This document shows, piece after piece, positions 16,301 through 28,135 of a DNA stretch of 64,000 nt. The translations under genes and the position numbers were made by a program. Source of the stretch: Cyanophora paradoxa (Eukaryota > Glaucocystophyceae > Cyanophorales > Cyanophoraceae); contig QPMI01000220.1 of assembly GCA_004431415.1 (NCBI GenBank), positions 1 through 64,000 of the forward strand. Direction: 5' to 3'. Under the pieces are notes generated by a model that saw only the letters and a list, made by a program, of their open reading frames with translations, made no database searches and had not been told where the DNA came from. Numbering within the stretch: position 1 is the stretch's first letter; every line of letters begins with the position of its first letter.

Positions 16301-19300
16301 TGCATCTCCTATCCTGCTCAGGTAGCAGTTGTTCGGCTCGGCATCCGAATCAACATAATCGCCGAACTCCGACCACACACGATCGAGGGCGCTGCCTTGC
16401 ATGCGCAAATAGAACCTGAGAGCAGAGCGAAATGATTATGATCATGAGCACGTGTTCGGAAGACATTAGAAAACCAGAAGCTAGCTGAGCTGACCTAGCA
16501 GCCAGTGAGCTGATACCGGCATCCTGCAGAGGAGCACACCACCAGCGCGACGGCAGGGGGGCGCCAGACCGCCAGTCTGCTTCTGTGCGTGGCAAGAACC
16601 CCATCCTCCCCAGACACAGGAGCGCCGCCTCGAGTGCGATTTCGGGCTGCTTGACGCTCGCGACGAAGGCCTCTGCGAGCGGAAGCTGCGCCGCCCGCAG
16701 CGCCTCCGCCGACTCGTGCTCCACAGACGACAGCGGCGATGACAAGGCCGAGCGGAGGGCAAGTCCAGAGCGGACGACAGACTGGATGACGTCCGCCTGC
16801 TTCACGTGCGAGCATTTGAATCTGTGCGCCATTCGGCAGACGAAGTCCAAAGGAAGGAGGGCGAGACTGAGCCACAGAGCGCTGAGGTGGTCCCCAGCTG
16901 CCGAGAGCTTATGCCGCAGGGACTCGATGGTCTTTCCAATCTCGATGATTGAGATCTGGAGCACAAATCGCCGCTGCTGTTGGTTATCATGCATGTAAGG
17001 GTTATGAAGCAGCCACATGCATCGTTCCCGGGTACAAGAGAGAGCGTGGTGGTGCACGTGATCATGATCAACTTGAAGCGAGGCCACTGCTTGCCCTGGG
17101 TCGCGATCGGCAGCTTGGCATTTGCAGGCCCATCCGCATTTCTCTTTGAAAAGAGCGGCGGAAGCATCGAAGAGACGAGGGAGGTGCGCGTCGACGAGTT
17201 CGATGACGCCGGCGACGGCGTCCTCGGGACGGCCAGTCTGCGGCGGCCGCGGTGTTCGAGATGAAGAGGGGGAGCATTCGACGCGCACGCACCAGCTCCT
17301 GCAGTGCGGCCGCGAGAGTGCTGGCGACGCCGCCGGCCCGAGATAAATTCAGGCACTCGCGAGAGCGGCCTAGCCGTGCATCAATTGCTATTTCGCTACA
17401 TGCTTGCAAATCTAGGAAAATTCCCACCGCGCTCAAGCAGGTAGCGGCAGCGCATCCGAAGGTCGAGGAGCCGCTCCACAGAAAGAAGCTCAAGACTGGA
17501 AGGAGTCGAGTGCCCGGCGAGCGCGGCTTCCAGAAGCGGGTGGTTCCAGGGCGTGCGGGCCTGGCATTCAATCATGATCAGTGAAAGTTAGATTTAGATG
17601 GGCATGCAGACGCTGAGAAGGCAGCGGGGAAGAAACGAACCAGGCGTGCCGCTCGAATCAGGGCACGTCTTGTCTGGCGCAGGACGATGTCTTTTATCTT
17701 ATCAGTCATAGGCGTATTCCAGATATGATGCGCGTCCGCCAAGGGCGGGTCTGGATCTTTCCCGAGATCTTTACTTTCCTGGAGCTCGAAGCTGTCTGCG
17801 ATGTTGAGAGCCGCTGCGGTCAGAGCGTTCCGCTGCTGCACGCCCAGACGCTCATCGATGGCGATCAACTGCACGAGGCGAGAGACGCGTACAATCGCGA
17901 CCGTGTGTCAGCGTGCGACAGCGTGTGCATGTATGTCAGCGTGGGGACATCGTACTCACACAGAGGTCGGACAGGCTCTCTTCCACATGTTCACCGCAGA
18001 CATGCGCCAGCTGCCGACGCCGCATGTCGCTCTCACGCTCCTCTTGGGACGTGCCGTCGACGTCGTACCTCCAGAGGAGCGTGGGGTCGCCCTTGAATAC
18101 CGCCAGCGACGCCGCGAGCTGAAGCAGGACGCCCGCGGCCGGCATGAGGTGGCCCGCCGCACGAAGCTGCTGGGCGAACTCGCTCATCCGAGAAGGTAGT
18201 CTGCCGAGAACTCAGTTGTTCGAGCGAACAGACTCGGATTCCATTGGCGGAACGCACGCTTTGAAGCAGGACGGATCACCGCCGTCAGCGATCTTGTTGC
18301 CAGGGAAGAGCTGATGCCCGCAGGTGTGAGAGTAGTAGAGAGGCTGCGCGGACTCCGGGGCCCCCTTTGCGGGCTCCAGGGACCTCAGGATGCGTCCGCG
18401 TTCGTCGAAGTACGTCGCGGCGTGCGGCGTCCTCGTCTCCAGGATGGGATAATATTCGCACGGGAACCGCTTGTCTTCGCTGCAGTCCGGGACACCGCAG
18501 AACCACATCGGCTTTCGCGAGCGCTGGAACGCATCAAGGCCGGCCGCTATGGCCCGCCCGGCCAGCCCCTCGCCGAGCTGGCTCGGGCCCCCGGCCGTCG
18601 GCGGCAACGCCCATGTGGGCAGCTGCGCATGCGTACAATTTAAACGATCAGATGCAGAAGAGACATAGAAGATTAGACGCAAGGCGAGAAAGAGGTAAGC
18701 GAGGAAGACTTGCCGAAGTACAGCTAAAATATTTAAGGGGGGTACAGCTGAGAATATAATATTTTAAGGGGGATACAGCTGAGAATATTGCTGCATTGCT
18801 GCGGGGGGGGGGGGGGGGAGGGAGGGAGGGGACTTAAGCTTGGGGAAGGGGAGAGGTGGAGGCGGGATAGAAGGGCATGGGAGGCGGGATAGAACAGGGC
18901 CCGCAGGCGGCGGGATCGGGATGGGGGGCGGGCGGAGGGGGGGGGGGGGGGGGGGTGGCGAACAGCAATAGGTTTGAATCAGCAATCGGTGTTCTAGAAG
19001 GGAGGCTAGACCGGCCGCGGTGATGCAGCTCGGAGCTAAAGGGGTACTGCTATGGGTAGATGATTCTGAGGGGTACACGTTCCTAGATGCATCAATTCGA
19101 GATCTAGAGCGGCTGGACGGGCAAACTTGAAACCCTTTTCGTCGATCAAGCGAGAGGGAGTGCGGTACCTGGTCATCGTGGGCGGGGAGGTCGGGCGCGG
19201 CGGCGAGGCGGAGGAGGCAGGCAGCCGCGTGCGGACAGAGGCCGAGAGTCTCGCGACATGCCTCGCCGGTGCAGGTGACGGCGGTGCACACGTAGCAGCC

Positions 19301-19750
19301 GCCCGATTCACTCTCCTGCTGCGGCAGCGGCTGTGGGCAGATGGAAATCGCGATCGGACGCATGCCGCGCGCCGCGCGCCGCGCCGCGGCCGCGCGCGGG
19401 CTCAACGCGTACGGGCGGGGGAGCGCACGCACCCGCAGCGATGCGTGAACGAGCACGACTTTGTCATCGTCGGCATCCTCGGCCGCATTAGCGCCGCCTC
19501 CGAAGCGCACCGCAAGCCGCAGCGCCCGCTCGCACGCGTACGCGTGGCCGTGCACGTGGCCGGCTGCGGCCATGACCGTCTCGCGCTGAATCGATACTGC
19601 GAGCTGTCGACGTCTACCGCTCAAGGTATCGTCTGCAGCTGCGAGCTGCTCCTGGCTGCGGCTGAACACTGCGGGCTCCGTGAACGCTCGCACACCCTCG
19701 GCGCTGACGGGGACAACCGCCGACGCCGCGAAGACAGCACGCCAGTCATC
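13355..19750 (-). CDS. Large unidentified helical-repeat-like protein, multi-exon
   Basis: I do not recognise the family. The stop is at 13355-13357; the last exon ends FEILCGSDVVD. Reading upward, exons encode amphipathic helices typical of alpha-solenoids: RMRKNLRSYRDH; GPYKSLAEKFAVDDAEDSDD; QQYFSRRFDLASPAFWRVLL; ALRTFFGSGFEAGDRALRDA; YETLLLACALRLDTLKRFDDA; GKTIESLRHKLSAAGDHLSA; MSEFAQQLRAAGHLMPAAGV. The 5' part has a Cys-rich section (WFCGVPDCSEDKRFPCEYYP and SHTCGHQLFPG). A 40-odd-bp intron near 18190-18245 joins PPMESE to LPSRMSEF in phase, so the two halves are one gene. An acceptor near 19749 (branch-like CTGAC, then CCCACAG) shows at least one more exon lies upstream, so the true start is not defined. 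A scaffold nucleoporin or other solenoid protein is possible but unverified. Confidence 0.5.
18936..18955. repeat. G homopolymer run inside probable intron
   Basis: About 19 G, with a second G run near 18803-18816, in the long G-rich spacer between exons of the large minus-strand gene. Confidence 0.7.
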
Positions 19751-20570
19751 TGTGGGAAAGCGAAGTCAGCGACCGGCCCCGGGCCCGATGCTCGTCGCTC
19801 CGCGCGCTCGTCGCTCTCAGAATCTGCAAGTCACGCTCGTCGCGCACGCACCTGGAGGCTGCTCCGTTATTCGCGCCCGCTTCGCTTCTCGCTCGCCCGC
19901 CTCGGCGCCGGCCGGTAGCATCGCGTGAAGAGCACGTTGTACCCCAGCCCGGCCCCGGCCCCGCACAAGGGGAAGTTGAAGGGGTCAGAAGGGCCCTCGC
20001 CAGCCGTGCGCCTGCGCGGCTGCGCCCCCTCATGATCAGGCCAGGCCCGTCGAACTCAGGTCCGGATCCGTGCGCATGCGCTGCGGCCGGCGCCGGCGCC
20101 GCGCGCGCGCGCGCGCGCGGCGCCCCCGGCCGGGCGCCGCGGGGCCGCGCGCATGCATATGCATGCATATGCACGGCCGCCCTCGCGCGCCGGCGCCGCC
20201 GCATATGCCAAATGTTTGCAAGCTTGCCGCTGCCTTAAACAAAGTAAACATGGTATGCATTCAACCAACAGCAACCTGACTACGCATTTCGAATTCAAAG
20301 CTCAGGGTTGCGAACTGCATCTGTCAGGCACAAACATCGGCAACTGTGAATAAGGCTAAAGCTCAAGATCTAGGGAGGTGTCCGGCGCCAGCCGGCTACC
20401 GTAGTACTTAGGGGTCTTATGAAATCGGCACGGCGCTGTCATGAAACGGTCTTGAAAAGATCAAAAGCGTGGCTACGCTCTTCAAAGAAGAAGAAGAAGA
20501 AGGAACTCTCTCAGCTGCGCCTATCTATGGCTATCAATCTACCGCTCTCTGGATGCGGCCCGCCCCCCGC
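19751..20570. other. Upstream region with palindromic simple repeats
   Basis: Contains at most an unplaced 5' exon of the large minus-strand gene near 19.85-20.05 kb. Around 20098-20120 is a GCGC alternating tract, and around 20150-20172 interleaved GCATGC and CATATG palindromes. I see no independent gene. At 20490-20504 there is a short GAA repeat near the 3' side of the carrier gene. Confidence 0.5.
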
Positions 20571-23200
20571 CTACTGGACGCGGACGCCGGCATCCTTGAG
20601 CCAGGCGGAGAGGAGGAGGTCGCGGCCGGCCTTGCCGTGCAGCTCGTAGTCGTTGAAGAGGCGCGAGAAGTCCCCGAAGGAGACCTTGCCGTCCCGGTCC
20701 CGGTCCGCGTGGTGCACCGCCTTCTCCGCCGCCGCCTCAACCAGCGCCGCGTACTCCTCCGCCCCCGCCGCCTGCCCGGCCGCCGGCGCCAGGCCGCGCA
20801 CGGCCGCCGCGAGGTCGGCCGCCGAGACGCCGCCGTCGCGGTCGGCGTCGAGGGCGGCGAAGGCCTCCGCCTCGGCGGCGCGGCGGGCGAGGCCGAAGAG
20901 GGGCCCCCGGGCCTTGGCGAAGTGCGCCTGGTCGATCTCGCGCGCCGCGAGGGCGTCCGCCACGCGCAGCACGTCGTCCACCTGCGTGCGCGAGGGCCGC
21001 TCGGTCGAGGGCGGGCCGAGGGCGGAGGGCGGCAGAGGGCAGCGGAGGGAGGGGCACCTGGGCCTGGATCTCGGCGTCGCTGGCGCCGTCGCGCGCGTAG
21101 GCGCGCTTCACGAACTCGAAGAGGTCCTGCTCCACTGCGCCGGCCGCCGGCGTCAGTCGGGCCGGCCGCCTCCTCTCGGGCTGCGGGGCGGGGCGGGAGG
21201 GCCCGCAAGGCGGGCGCGGGCGCACCGATCTTGCCGTCGGCGTCGCGGTCGAGGGCGGAGAAGAGGGTGGCGGACTCGCCCTCCTGCGAGGCGGCGCGCT
21301 TCATCTCGTTCGTGTAGTGCTTGAACGCCTCGATGATGTTGAAGGTGAGCACGATCTGCGGTCCGCGGAAGAGGCTGCGCACGCCCCCGCGTCAGCGCCG
21401 GCCGGGCCGGGTGGGGCGGGCCTCGCGGGGCGGACTAGTTGGAGGAGAAGCCCTTGAGGAAGGCGGTGGGGCCCTCAGTGGCCGTGATCTTCACGATCGC
21501 GTCGGCGATGTTCTTGTACGTCTGGGGCTTCCCGTTCACGTACTGCCGGGCGCGCGCGCGCGTCAGTTGGGGGCGAGACCGGGCGGGGCGGGGGACGGGG
21601 CGGCGGGAGCGTGCGGGGCGGGGCGGGGCGGGGCGGGGCGGACCTTCTGGTTGTACATGCGGGTGCGGATGACGTCGACGGGGTTCATGGCGAGGGAGGA
21701 GACGAAGCCGGCGATGAGGGAGGTGGAGATGTTGAGGCCGTGGCTCTGCGGCACGTGCTTCACGTGCAGCAGGTACTCCCGCAGCGTCGAGTAGGTCGAC
21801 ATCATGACGGCGTTGCCGAGCGTCGCGCGGAGCATGCCGGCCGTCGCGCCCTTCCACATCCCCGTGATCCCGTTCTCCTTGATGATGCTCATCGCTGCGT
21901 CGATCGGGCCCTGCGCGCGCGCGCTCGCTCGCTCGGCCCCGGGCGGGGCGCCGGCGCACGGGCGGGCCCGCCGCGGATTCGCGTGCGCACAGCGTAGTCG
22001 AACTGGTTGCCGCAGGCAATGGCGGACGACGCGCGGCTCTGGATGCGCGTCTTGACGAGCTCGATCGGGTTCGCCGCGAACGAGCCCAGCAGGCTGCGCG
22101 CGGCGTCGGCGGGAGGGAGGGCGATGCGGTGCTGCAGGGTTGAGGCGCGCGCGTGCGCACCCGGCGATGCCGCCCGCGATGAGCTTCTTCCAGATCGGCG
22201 CGGGGCCGAAGTCGTGGTCGTGGATGCGGTGCAGGATCGGCTCGAACGTGCCGAGGCGCAGGCTGTTGATCACGAGCTCGCGCACGAGCATGCTGCGCGT
22301 CATCGAGGGCGAGGGCGGTGAGCGCTGGCGCGATTTGATCCGCGCGGCGAGGGGCGCGTATCACCTCTTGAGGCCCTTCTGGAGGCCGGCGATGCCGTCA
22401 TACTTCGCAGTCTTGATGAGGCAGTCGAACACGTTGTCGAAGACCTTGCCCTGCGCCACAGCAGTCAGCATCGGACTCGAGCTGACCCGATCGAATTCGA
22501 ACCGAAGCGAGCGCACCTCGCCCTTGCGCATGAGCTCACCCTGGAGCTGCATGCGGGTCTTCACGACGTCGAAAGGCTGAAGGAAAGACGAGCCGGCATT
22601 CAGATCAGCGCTCGCACTCGGGCGATGATGAAGCGCGTACATTCGTGAACAGCACGGCGATCATCGGAGCGACGCCGCCAAAGATGAAGCCCTCAATCTC
22701 GGTGGGCTTGATCTTCTTCGGCGGAGCGGTGGTGAGCGCCAGCGCCGACGGCTTGAGAGACTTCGGGGGCTGGGCCTCCTGCTGCTGATCCGCCGCCTTC
22801 GGGACCTCACCAGCCGGTTGCGGGCCAGCCGGCTTCGCGCCCGCGGGCTGGAAACCTGAACTAGAGCCTGAGCTAGGTCACGCGTGCAAGATCTGGGGCG
22901 CGAGCGCGCACCAATGTCGGTCTTGGTCTCCGCGAGCGCGCGGCGAGAGCCAAAGCCGGTTCCAATCTTCTTCAGACGGGCGACGCCGTCCTGGAAGAGG
23001 GCCACATGCGCGGGACGCGAGGAAGCGGACTTTCCGACGCGACGGCTGCGGCCAGAGACCGCGCGCGCCTCCCGGCGAGAGAACGGAGATGGAGGAAGGA
23101 GCTCAAGAGGGCTGCTGGCGGCCGCGAAATGGCGGCCGGCGCGCTGCGAGCTCGGCGCGCGACTGTTGGGGTTGGTCGAGCTGGTGAGCTGTCGCTGCAT
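20571..23200 (-). CDS. SLC25 mitochondrial carrier with C-terminal EF-hand domain
   Basis: Inner-membrane carrier fused to a calcium-binding module. The stop is at 20571-20573 and the ATG at 23200. A Pro/Gln-rich N-terminal part precedes GFIFGGVAPMIAVLFTN. All three carrier signatures are present: PFDVVKTRMQ, NPIELVKTRIQ and NPVDVIRTRMYNQ. The associated segments YDGIAGLQKGLKR, GITGMWKGATAGML and GPTAFLKGFSSNY complete the threefold repeat. The third repeat resembles the oxaloacetate/dicarboxylate-type group (yeast Oac1, SLC25A34/35), but the substrate is inferred only. After the sixth membrane helix (LFRGPQIVLTFNIIEAF) the chain continues into an EF-hand domain with loops DRDADGKIVEQD, DADRDGGVSAAD and DRDRDGKVSFGD. 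Known calcium-regulated carriers (aralar, SCaMC) carry their EF-hands at the N-terminus. Introns are short, with CTGAC near the acceptors. Confidence 0.88.
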
Positions 23201-24198
23201 CTGTGGTTGCTTCCAATGACGCTGGAGACGCGGGAGATGCTAGGGAGGCCGGGGAGCGGCCGGGCTGGACCTTCTTGCGATCTGCTTGATCAGCTATACC
23301 CCCATAAGTCGCGCAGTGTACCTCCTCGGCAGCTGCATGCAATGAGCGCAGAATCGGACTCGCAACTCTTCATGCACTGTGCGCCGGAAGTTGTCCGGAA
23401 TTGTGCGCCGGAGGGCAGAGGCGGGCGCGCGAGCTGCATTCGCAGCGAGCATCGCGCGCGCGGGCCGGGCGAAGCGTAACAGCAAAGGAGCAACTGTGCG
23501 GCTGCGCACGCGCATGTGCAGGCCTAGAAGGTGGACGGACGCGGCGGCCTCGGCGCAGCGCTAGCTCTAGATCTAGATCTACCGGTACCGCTTCGATTCG
23601 TCTCGCGCGCGCGCCGCCGCCCGGCCCTAGGCCTCGCCGGCGCCTACCAGCTGTAGGCTACGGTGCTACGGTGGCCGGCGCTCAGTCGCTCATGATCAGT
23701 CGCTACGGTGCGTTTCGGATTTTCTGCGTTTCGGATTTTCGGATCCTAAAATTCGGTCAGTGTTCCCCGGGCTTCCGCCCGCGCAGTACCTGGAGCCGGG
23801 CATGGGCGCTGGGCCGAACCCGGCGCCTCGGCCGCCCTCCGCGCCCTCGCCGCCGGCTGCCCCCGGTCCGCTCGGATCAGATCTGAACGTTAACCGCTCT
23901 AGATCTGATCTTCCTTCGAGGCCCCTCGCCCGCTCCGGACGTCGACGCTCCGCGCAGGCTGCGGGTGCTGCGTCGAACTAGCGGGCATTCGAATTTATAA
24001 TTAAGCCGGCGCGCCCGTGCCTTGTTCATTTCCGCCCGCGTTATTTTATTTCGCGCCGCGCGAAAAATCTATAGCTATATATATCTATTGCAAAAACTAA
24101 GCACGCTGTCGGCGAATTACCTGTTGCCCGTTGAACGCGGGCAGATCGAGGCCAGATCAAGGAGGCCCAACGAGATCCCAGCTGAAAAACGCGTTCGG

Positions 24199-24230
<32 letters not shown>

Positions 24231-25746
24231 CGGGGGCGGGGGTCCCTGGGGAAGCTGCAGCTGACGAGGGTGCGGGGCTGCTGCGCGCCGCCGCGAGGGC
24301 CGCCCGCCGCTCCGCCCCCCACCCCGCCCTCCAGGTCGCCGCGCTCCGCCTCACCAGGCCGGGCCCGCCCCCTCCGCTTCTCCGCGTCGCCCAGGCCCTG
24401 CCCCGCGCGCGTCGGGCCCAAGGCAGCCCCGCCTGCGCCCCCGCCCCGCCCCCGGCCCCGCCCCTCTTTATGTGCTCGATCGCTCGGCAGCTGCGGGCGG
24501 GCGGGCGGGGGTTTGATTCCTGTTTTGGGTTATTAATATTTGAGTTCTGTGATCGCGATACTGTGCATGATATCGATCATGGTCTACTAGTGCGGTGTGG
24601 TTATCATACACGCTGTCTAATTCATGCCTTCCGTGTTCGAATCGCCCTGCGATGAGAATCACGCCTTCGAATCCCGCCCGCTCCACATAATTCCGATCGA
24701 TCATGTCCCACCTTGCCTGTATACGCCCCCGCAGTGCTGGAGTAGACTAGAGGCTGTGGCCGGTAATTCACCAAAAAAAAAAAACTAGTACTACGGAAGT
24801 GTCTGGATTAAAAATATTCGAATTCGAATACTAGCTATTGTTTGATAGCGCGAGCGGCCGCGGGCGCGGCTTTGACCATTGAATAACAATTGCAAACTGG
24901 CAATTAACAATCACAGGGAATCACAACAGCGCTAGCAAATAATATTTGCAGATCGAGAAATCACACTAGTACTCAGTGACTGCTGACTGTTGACAAGTTG
25001 CGCAAAGTGACCACAGCAGAACAAGATGTACGTATACATGTGCTAGCTATAGTTTCTGCGAGGCATCGAAATGTCTACTAGGCTACTACGCTGTGGCGCG
25101 AAAAGTTCACATGTACAAAAGCTATCGGAGCGCTAGCTATAGCTATAGCGAAATGCTTGAGGTGCGCATGCCACTCCCCGGCCTGCCACGGTATACGTAG
25201 TTCCTACGGCCTTAAAGCATACACTGGAAAGCGAAGGTCGGTGTCATGCATATATCTGGGCATACCAATTTCAAGAGGTGTATACGAGCGCACACTGCTG
25301 GGGAAAAAAAGCATGGATGTACACGCTGAGAATGAGTTCTTCATGATCAGTGCAAAAAGAAGAAGACGAGGGTCTACTGAGTCATGTAGCCATCGAAATC
25401 ACGAAGTTTTGTTCCTACAGCTGAATTCGAAGCTTAAGCTAACCACATATAGGTACGGTCCACCACATACCTCTAACCCGACGAATAAGAAGCTGAAGCT
25501 AACACAGATCGCAGAGCCCATGTCTGCACAGAAAATTTCAAAGAAAGAGAGAGAGAGAGAGAGAGCCCCAAAGACGGCGCCCACCAAAGAAAGGGGGCCC
25601 GGAAACAAACAAATAAGCTAATGGCCTGATAACCGGACTAAGTCTAATCGATATAACTGGAGCGCGTACTATACACCCGAGGCGGCGCCCCCGATCGCGA
25701 TTCGCGGGGGCTGCCGCGCGCGCTGGCGCTGCCGGGGGCGAGGCAA
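23201..25746. other. Intergenic, AT-richer, with 30-base G run
   Basis: No gene that I can support. The carrier start and the ABC-domain stop bound this 2.5 kb. It contains a 30-base G run (24201-24230), many six-base palindromes, a tRNA-like T-arm motif at about 24633-24645 that does not fold, an A12 run near 24773 and a short GA repeat near 25548-25564. Confidence 0.6.
24201..24230. repeat. Homopolymer run, 30 G
   Basis: Uninterrupted G30 in intergenic DNA, followed by CGGGGGCGGGGG; G-quadruplex-capable. Confidence 0.85.
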
Positions 25747-27830
25747 CTACTTGCGGGGGGCGATGCGGGGGGTGGAGAGGAGGGCCGGGGGCGCGGCCTC
25801 GAGGAGGCGGCCGGCGGCGTCGAGGACGACGACGACGTCGGAGGAGAAGGTGGTCGAGAGGAAGAGGCGCCGCGTCGCCCGCACGATCGTCGTCTCCCGC
25901 GCCGCCTCGTGCAGCATGCCTGGTCCCTCGAGAGGTTCAAGTTCGAGATTCGTACTACAGAGAAAGAGTTAAGAGTACCGTTGATCCGCTGGTTCGTCTC
26001 CCCGTCCACCGCAGAGAGCGCCTGCCGCGGGGGGGCGCTCATGATCAGAGGGCGAATTCGAAGGCGGGCCGCTGGCCACGGGAGGCGGCGCCTCTCACTC
26101 ACCTCGTCAAGGACGACGAGGGCGGGGCGGGCGGCGAGGGAGCGGGCGAGGGCGATGCGCTGCCTCTGGTGCAGCGGGAGCGTGTTGTCGATCGCCTGCC
26201 GCCCGCCCCGCCCCCCGTCAGCTCCGATTAGCGAGCGCGGGGCAGAGGCGCGAGCGGCCGCACCGTGTCGTACCCCCGCTCCATCGCCTCGATTTCCTCG
26301 TCGATCTGAGGGGGGGCGGGGCGCCAGCGTGAGCCGGCCGGCCCCGCCAGCGCGGAAACGTTGTAGTTCGAACAATTCGCGTACCCGGGCGATGCGGGCG
26401 GCGCGGCGGACGTCCTCAAGAGAAACGTTCTGCCCGAAGTCGATGTTCTCCCGCACCTGACCGATCAGATCAGATCAGATCAGATCGAATCCGAGCGGAC
26501 GGGCGCGGGCGCACGGTGCCGTTGAAGACGGGGGCGGCCTCCGTCGCGAAGCGGACGTGCTCCGACCACTCAGCCTCCGGGATCCGATCGATCTGCCGGC
26601 GGCGCGCGGCGCGGCCGTCAGCGCCGAGGGGCGGGCGGACGGTGGCCGGATCCGGGGGGGGCGCCGGCGGGCGGGGCGGGCGCACGGGGCGCCCGTCGAA
26701 GGTGACTCGGCCGCGGGTGGGGCGGATGATGCCCGTCAGGATGCCGAGCAGCGTGCTCTTGCCGGCCCCCGGCGGCCCCGAGACCGTCATGATGGAGCCG
26801 GGCGGGAGCACGACGTCCACCTCGCCCAGCGCGAAGCCGCCCCCCGGGAACTCGAAGGCCGCCTGCGCGTGCACGTGGGCGGCCGCAACGAAATGAATCG
26901 CCGGACGTTGTGCTTGATATTTAAGCGGAGGGCAGGGGCCGGGATCGGGAGGGGACGGCCGCACCCGCTCGATGCGGATCTCGCGGGCGCGGGCGGTGGG
27001 GAGGAGCGGGCCGCTGCGGGGGTGCAGCAGGCCGCCGCTGCGGGGCGGCTCGAGCGAGGCCCGCCGCGAGGACGGCGCGAGCGAGCCGCTGGCCGGCGCC
27101 ACGGAGCTCGGCCGCCGCGATCGCGAGCCGCCCCGAGCGCACTCCGCCTCCGCCTCCTCCTCCGCCGGCGCAGCGACCGTCAAGGTAAACGCCGGCGCCG
27201 CGTTCAGGGGCACGCTGTTCAGGGGGGCCGGGGGCGATTTCGGGGCCCTGCTCGCCCGCGTGTCAGCCCCTTCGAATTCGCGCCCCCGAAAAATTGATGG
27301 CGCCGGGCGGCGCGTACGCGTCGCTCTCGTCGTCCTCGCTCATGGAGTAGTAGTCCTCCGAGGACCCGTCGGCGTCCATCGAGGCGCACAGCGACAGGGC
27401 GCGCGACTGCCTCCGCTCGGACTCTCTCCTCGAGTCGGCATTCGCTTGCTCGTCCTGCGGCGGGCGTGTCGGCGGACGTGCGCGTATATACGCTGGCGCG
27501 GCCGGCCGCCTTCACTTTGGGGGAGCGGGACGTCGACGACTCGGCGGCCGCGCGGATCGGATCGGAGCGCACCGTAAGCAGCGAGGGGGACCGCTTTTCG
27601 CCGGAGCCCTTGATCGAATCCCGCAAGAGGAAGAGGAGGCCGCTCGAGAAAACGTGGCCGACCGCCGAGAGCGGGCTCCAGTTCCGGCCGAGGTCCGACT
27701 CCAGGGAGGAGAGGCCGGACGAGCCCGCGCTCCTCGCGCCCGAGTCGCCTCCCGTGGCCAGCGGCGCGGCGCACGCCGGCGCAGGCGCGCCGGCGATGTG
27801 CTGCACATGTACAGCTCCCCGCGCGTTCAT
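25747..27830 (-). CDS. ABC-type nucleotide-binding domain protein with decayed motifs
   Basis: ATPase domain of the ABCB/ABCC style, without visible membrane domain. The best start is ATG 27830; the stop is at 25747-25749. The N-terminal 250 or so residues are disordered (acidic Ser/Tyr patch SSEDYYSMSEDDESDAYAP). The domain then runs: Walker A SGPPGAGKSTLLG; a Q-loop region TEAAPVFNGTVRENIDFGQ, where Gln is replaced by Glu; IDEEIEAMERGYDTV; a signature region LPLHQRQRIALARSL instead of LSGGQ; Walker B plus Glu in LVVLDE; a D-loop ALSAVD; and TTIVRATRRL, where the switch His is replaced by Thr. It ends VVVVLDAAGRLLE. Short introns separate these pieces; one of 39 bp joins GRAS to DEQAN. It may be a degenerate, ATP-binding but weakly hydrolysing domain, a fragment of a larger transporter, or a decaying gene. 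Confidence 0.7.
26463..26486. repeat. GATCA tandem repeat in intron
   Basis: Four GATCA units plus a final GATC, inside the intron between the NGTV and RENIDFG exons of the ABC-domain gene. Confidence 0.85.
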
Positions 27831-28135
27831 GCTGCGCACGCGGGCGAGGGAATTTGAGGGCGGCGGGGCGCGGCGGAGCGCGAAGCACGCACGCTAAGGC
27901 TGGTTCCGGTGGAGCTCAACGCAGACTGCCTTCCCGGAGTCCGCAGGCCGTCTAGGTCCAGCAAGTTCCGAAGTTCAACGGTTGCACTGCGGCAGCAACT
28001 CCCGGAGCTCGCCGATCGCCGAGTCGAGGACTCCGGGTCCAGGACTCCGGGAGTCCGGGATGATGGGCGGGATCGTACGTGTAGCCTAGAAACCCCCTAG
28101 GCCCAGACTGCCGTAGTACTACCGGTAGTACGGTA

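Noticed and set aside
21430-21440. Stop codon TAG at the end of the carrier exon as the true C-terminus
   Set aside because: The TA lies at a phase-2 exon end; splicing to the next exon gives SNYLFRGPQ, which matches the conserved start of the sixth carrier helix.
24590-24660. tRNA-like stretch with GGTTATCAT and GTTCGAATC
   Set aside because: The D-loop and T-loop words are present, but neither the anticodon stem nor the T stem pairs, so at best it is a decayed tRNA-derived sequence.
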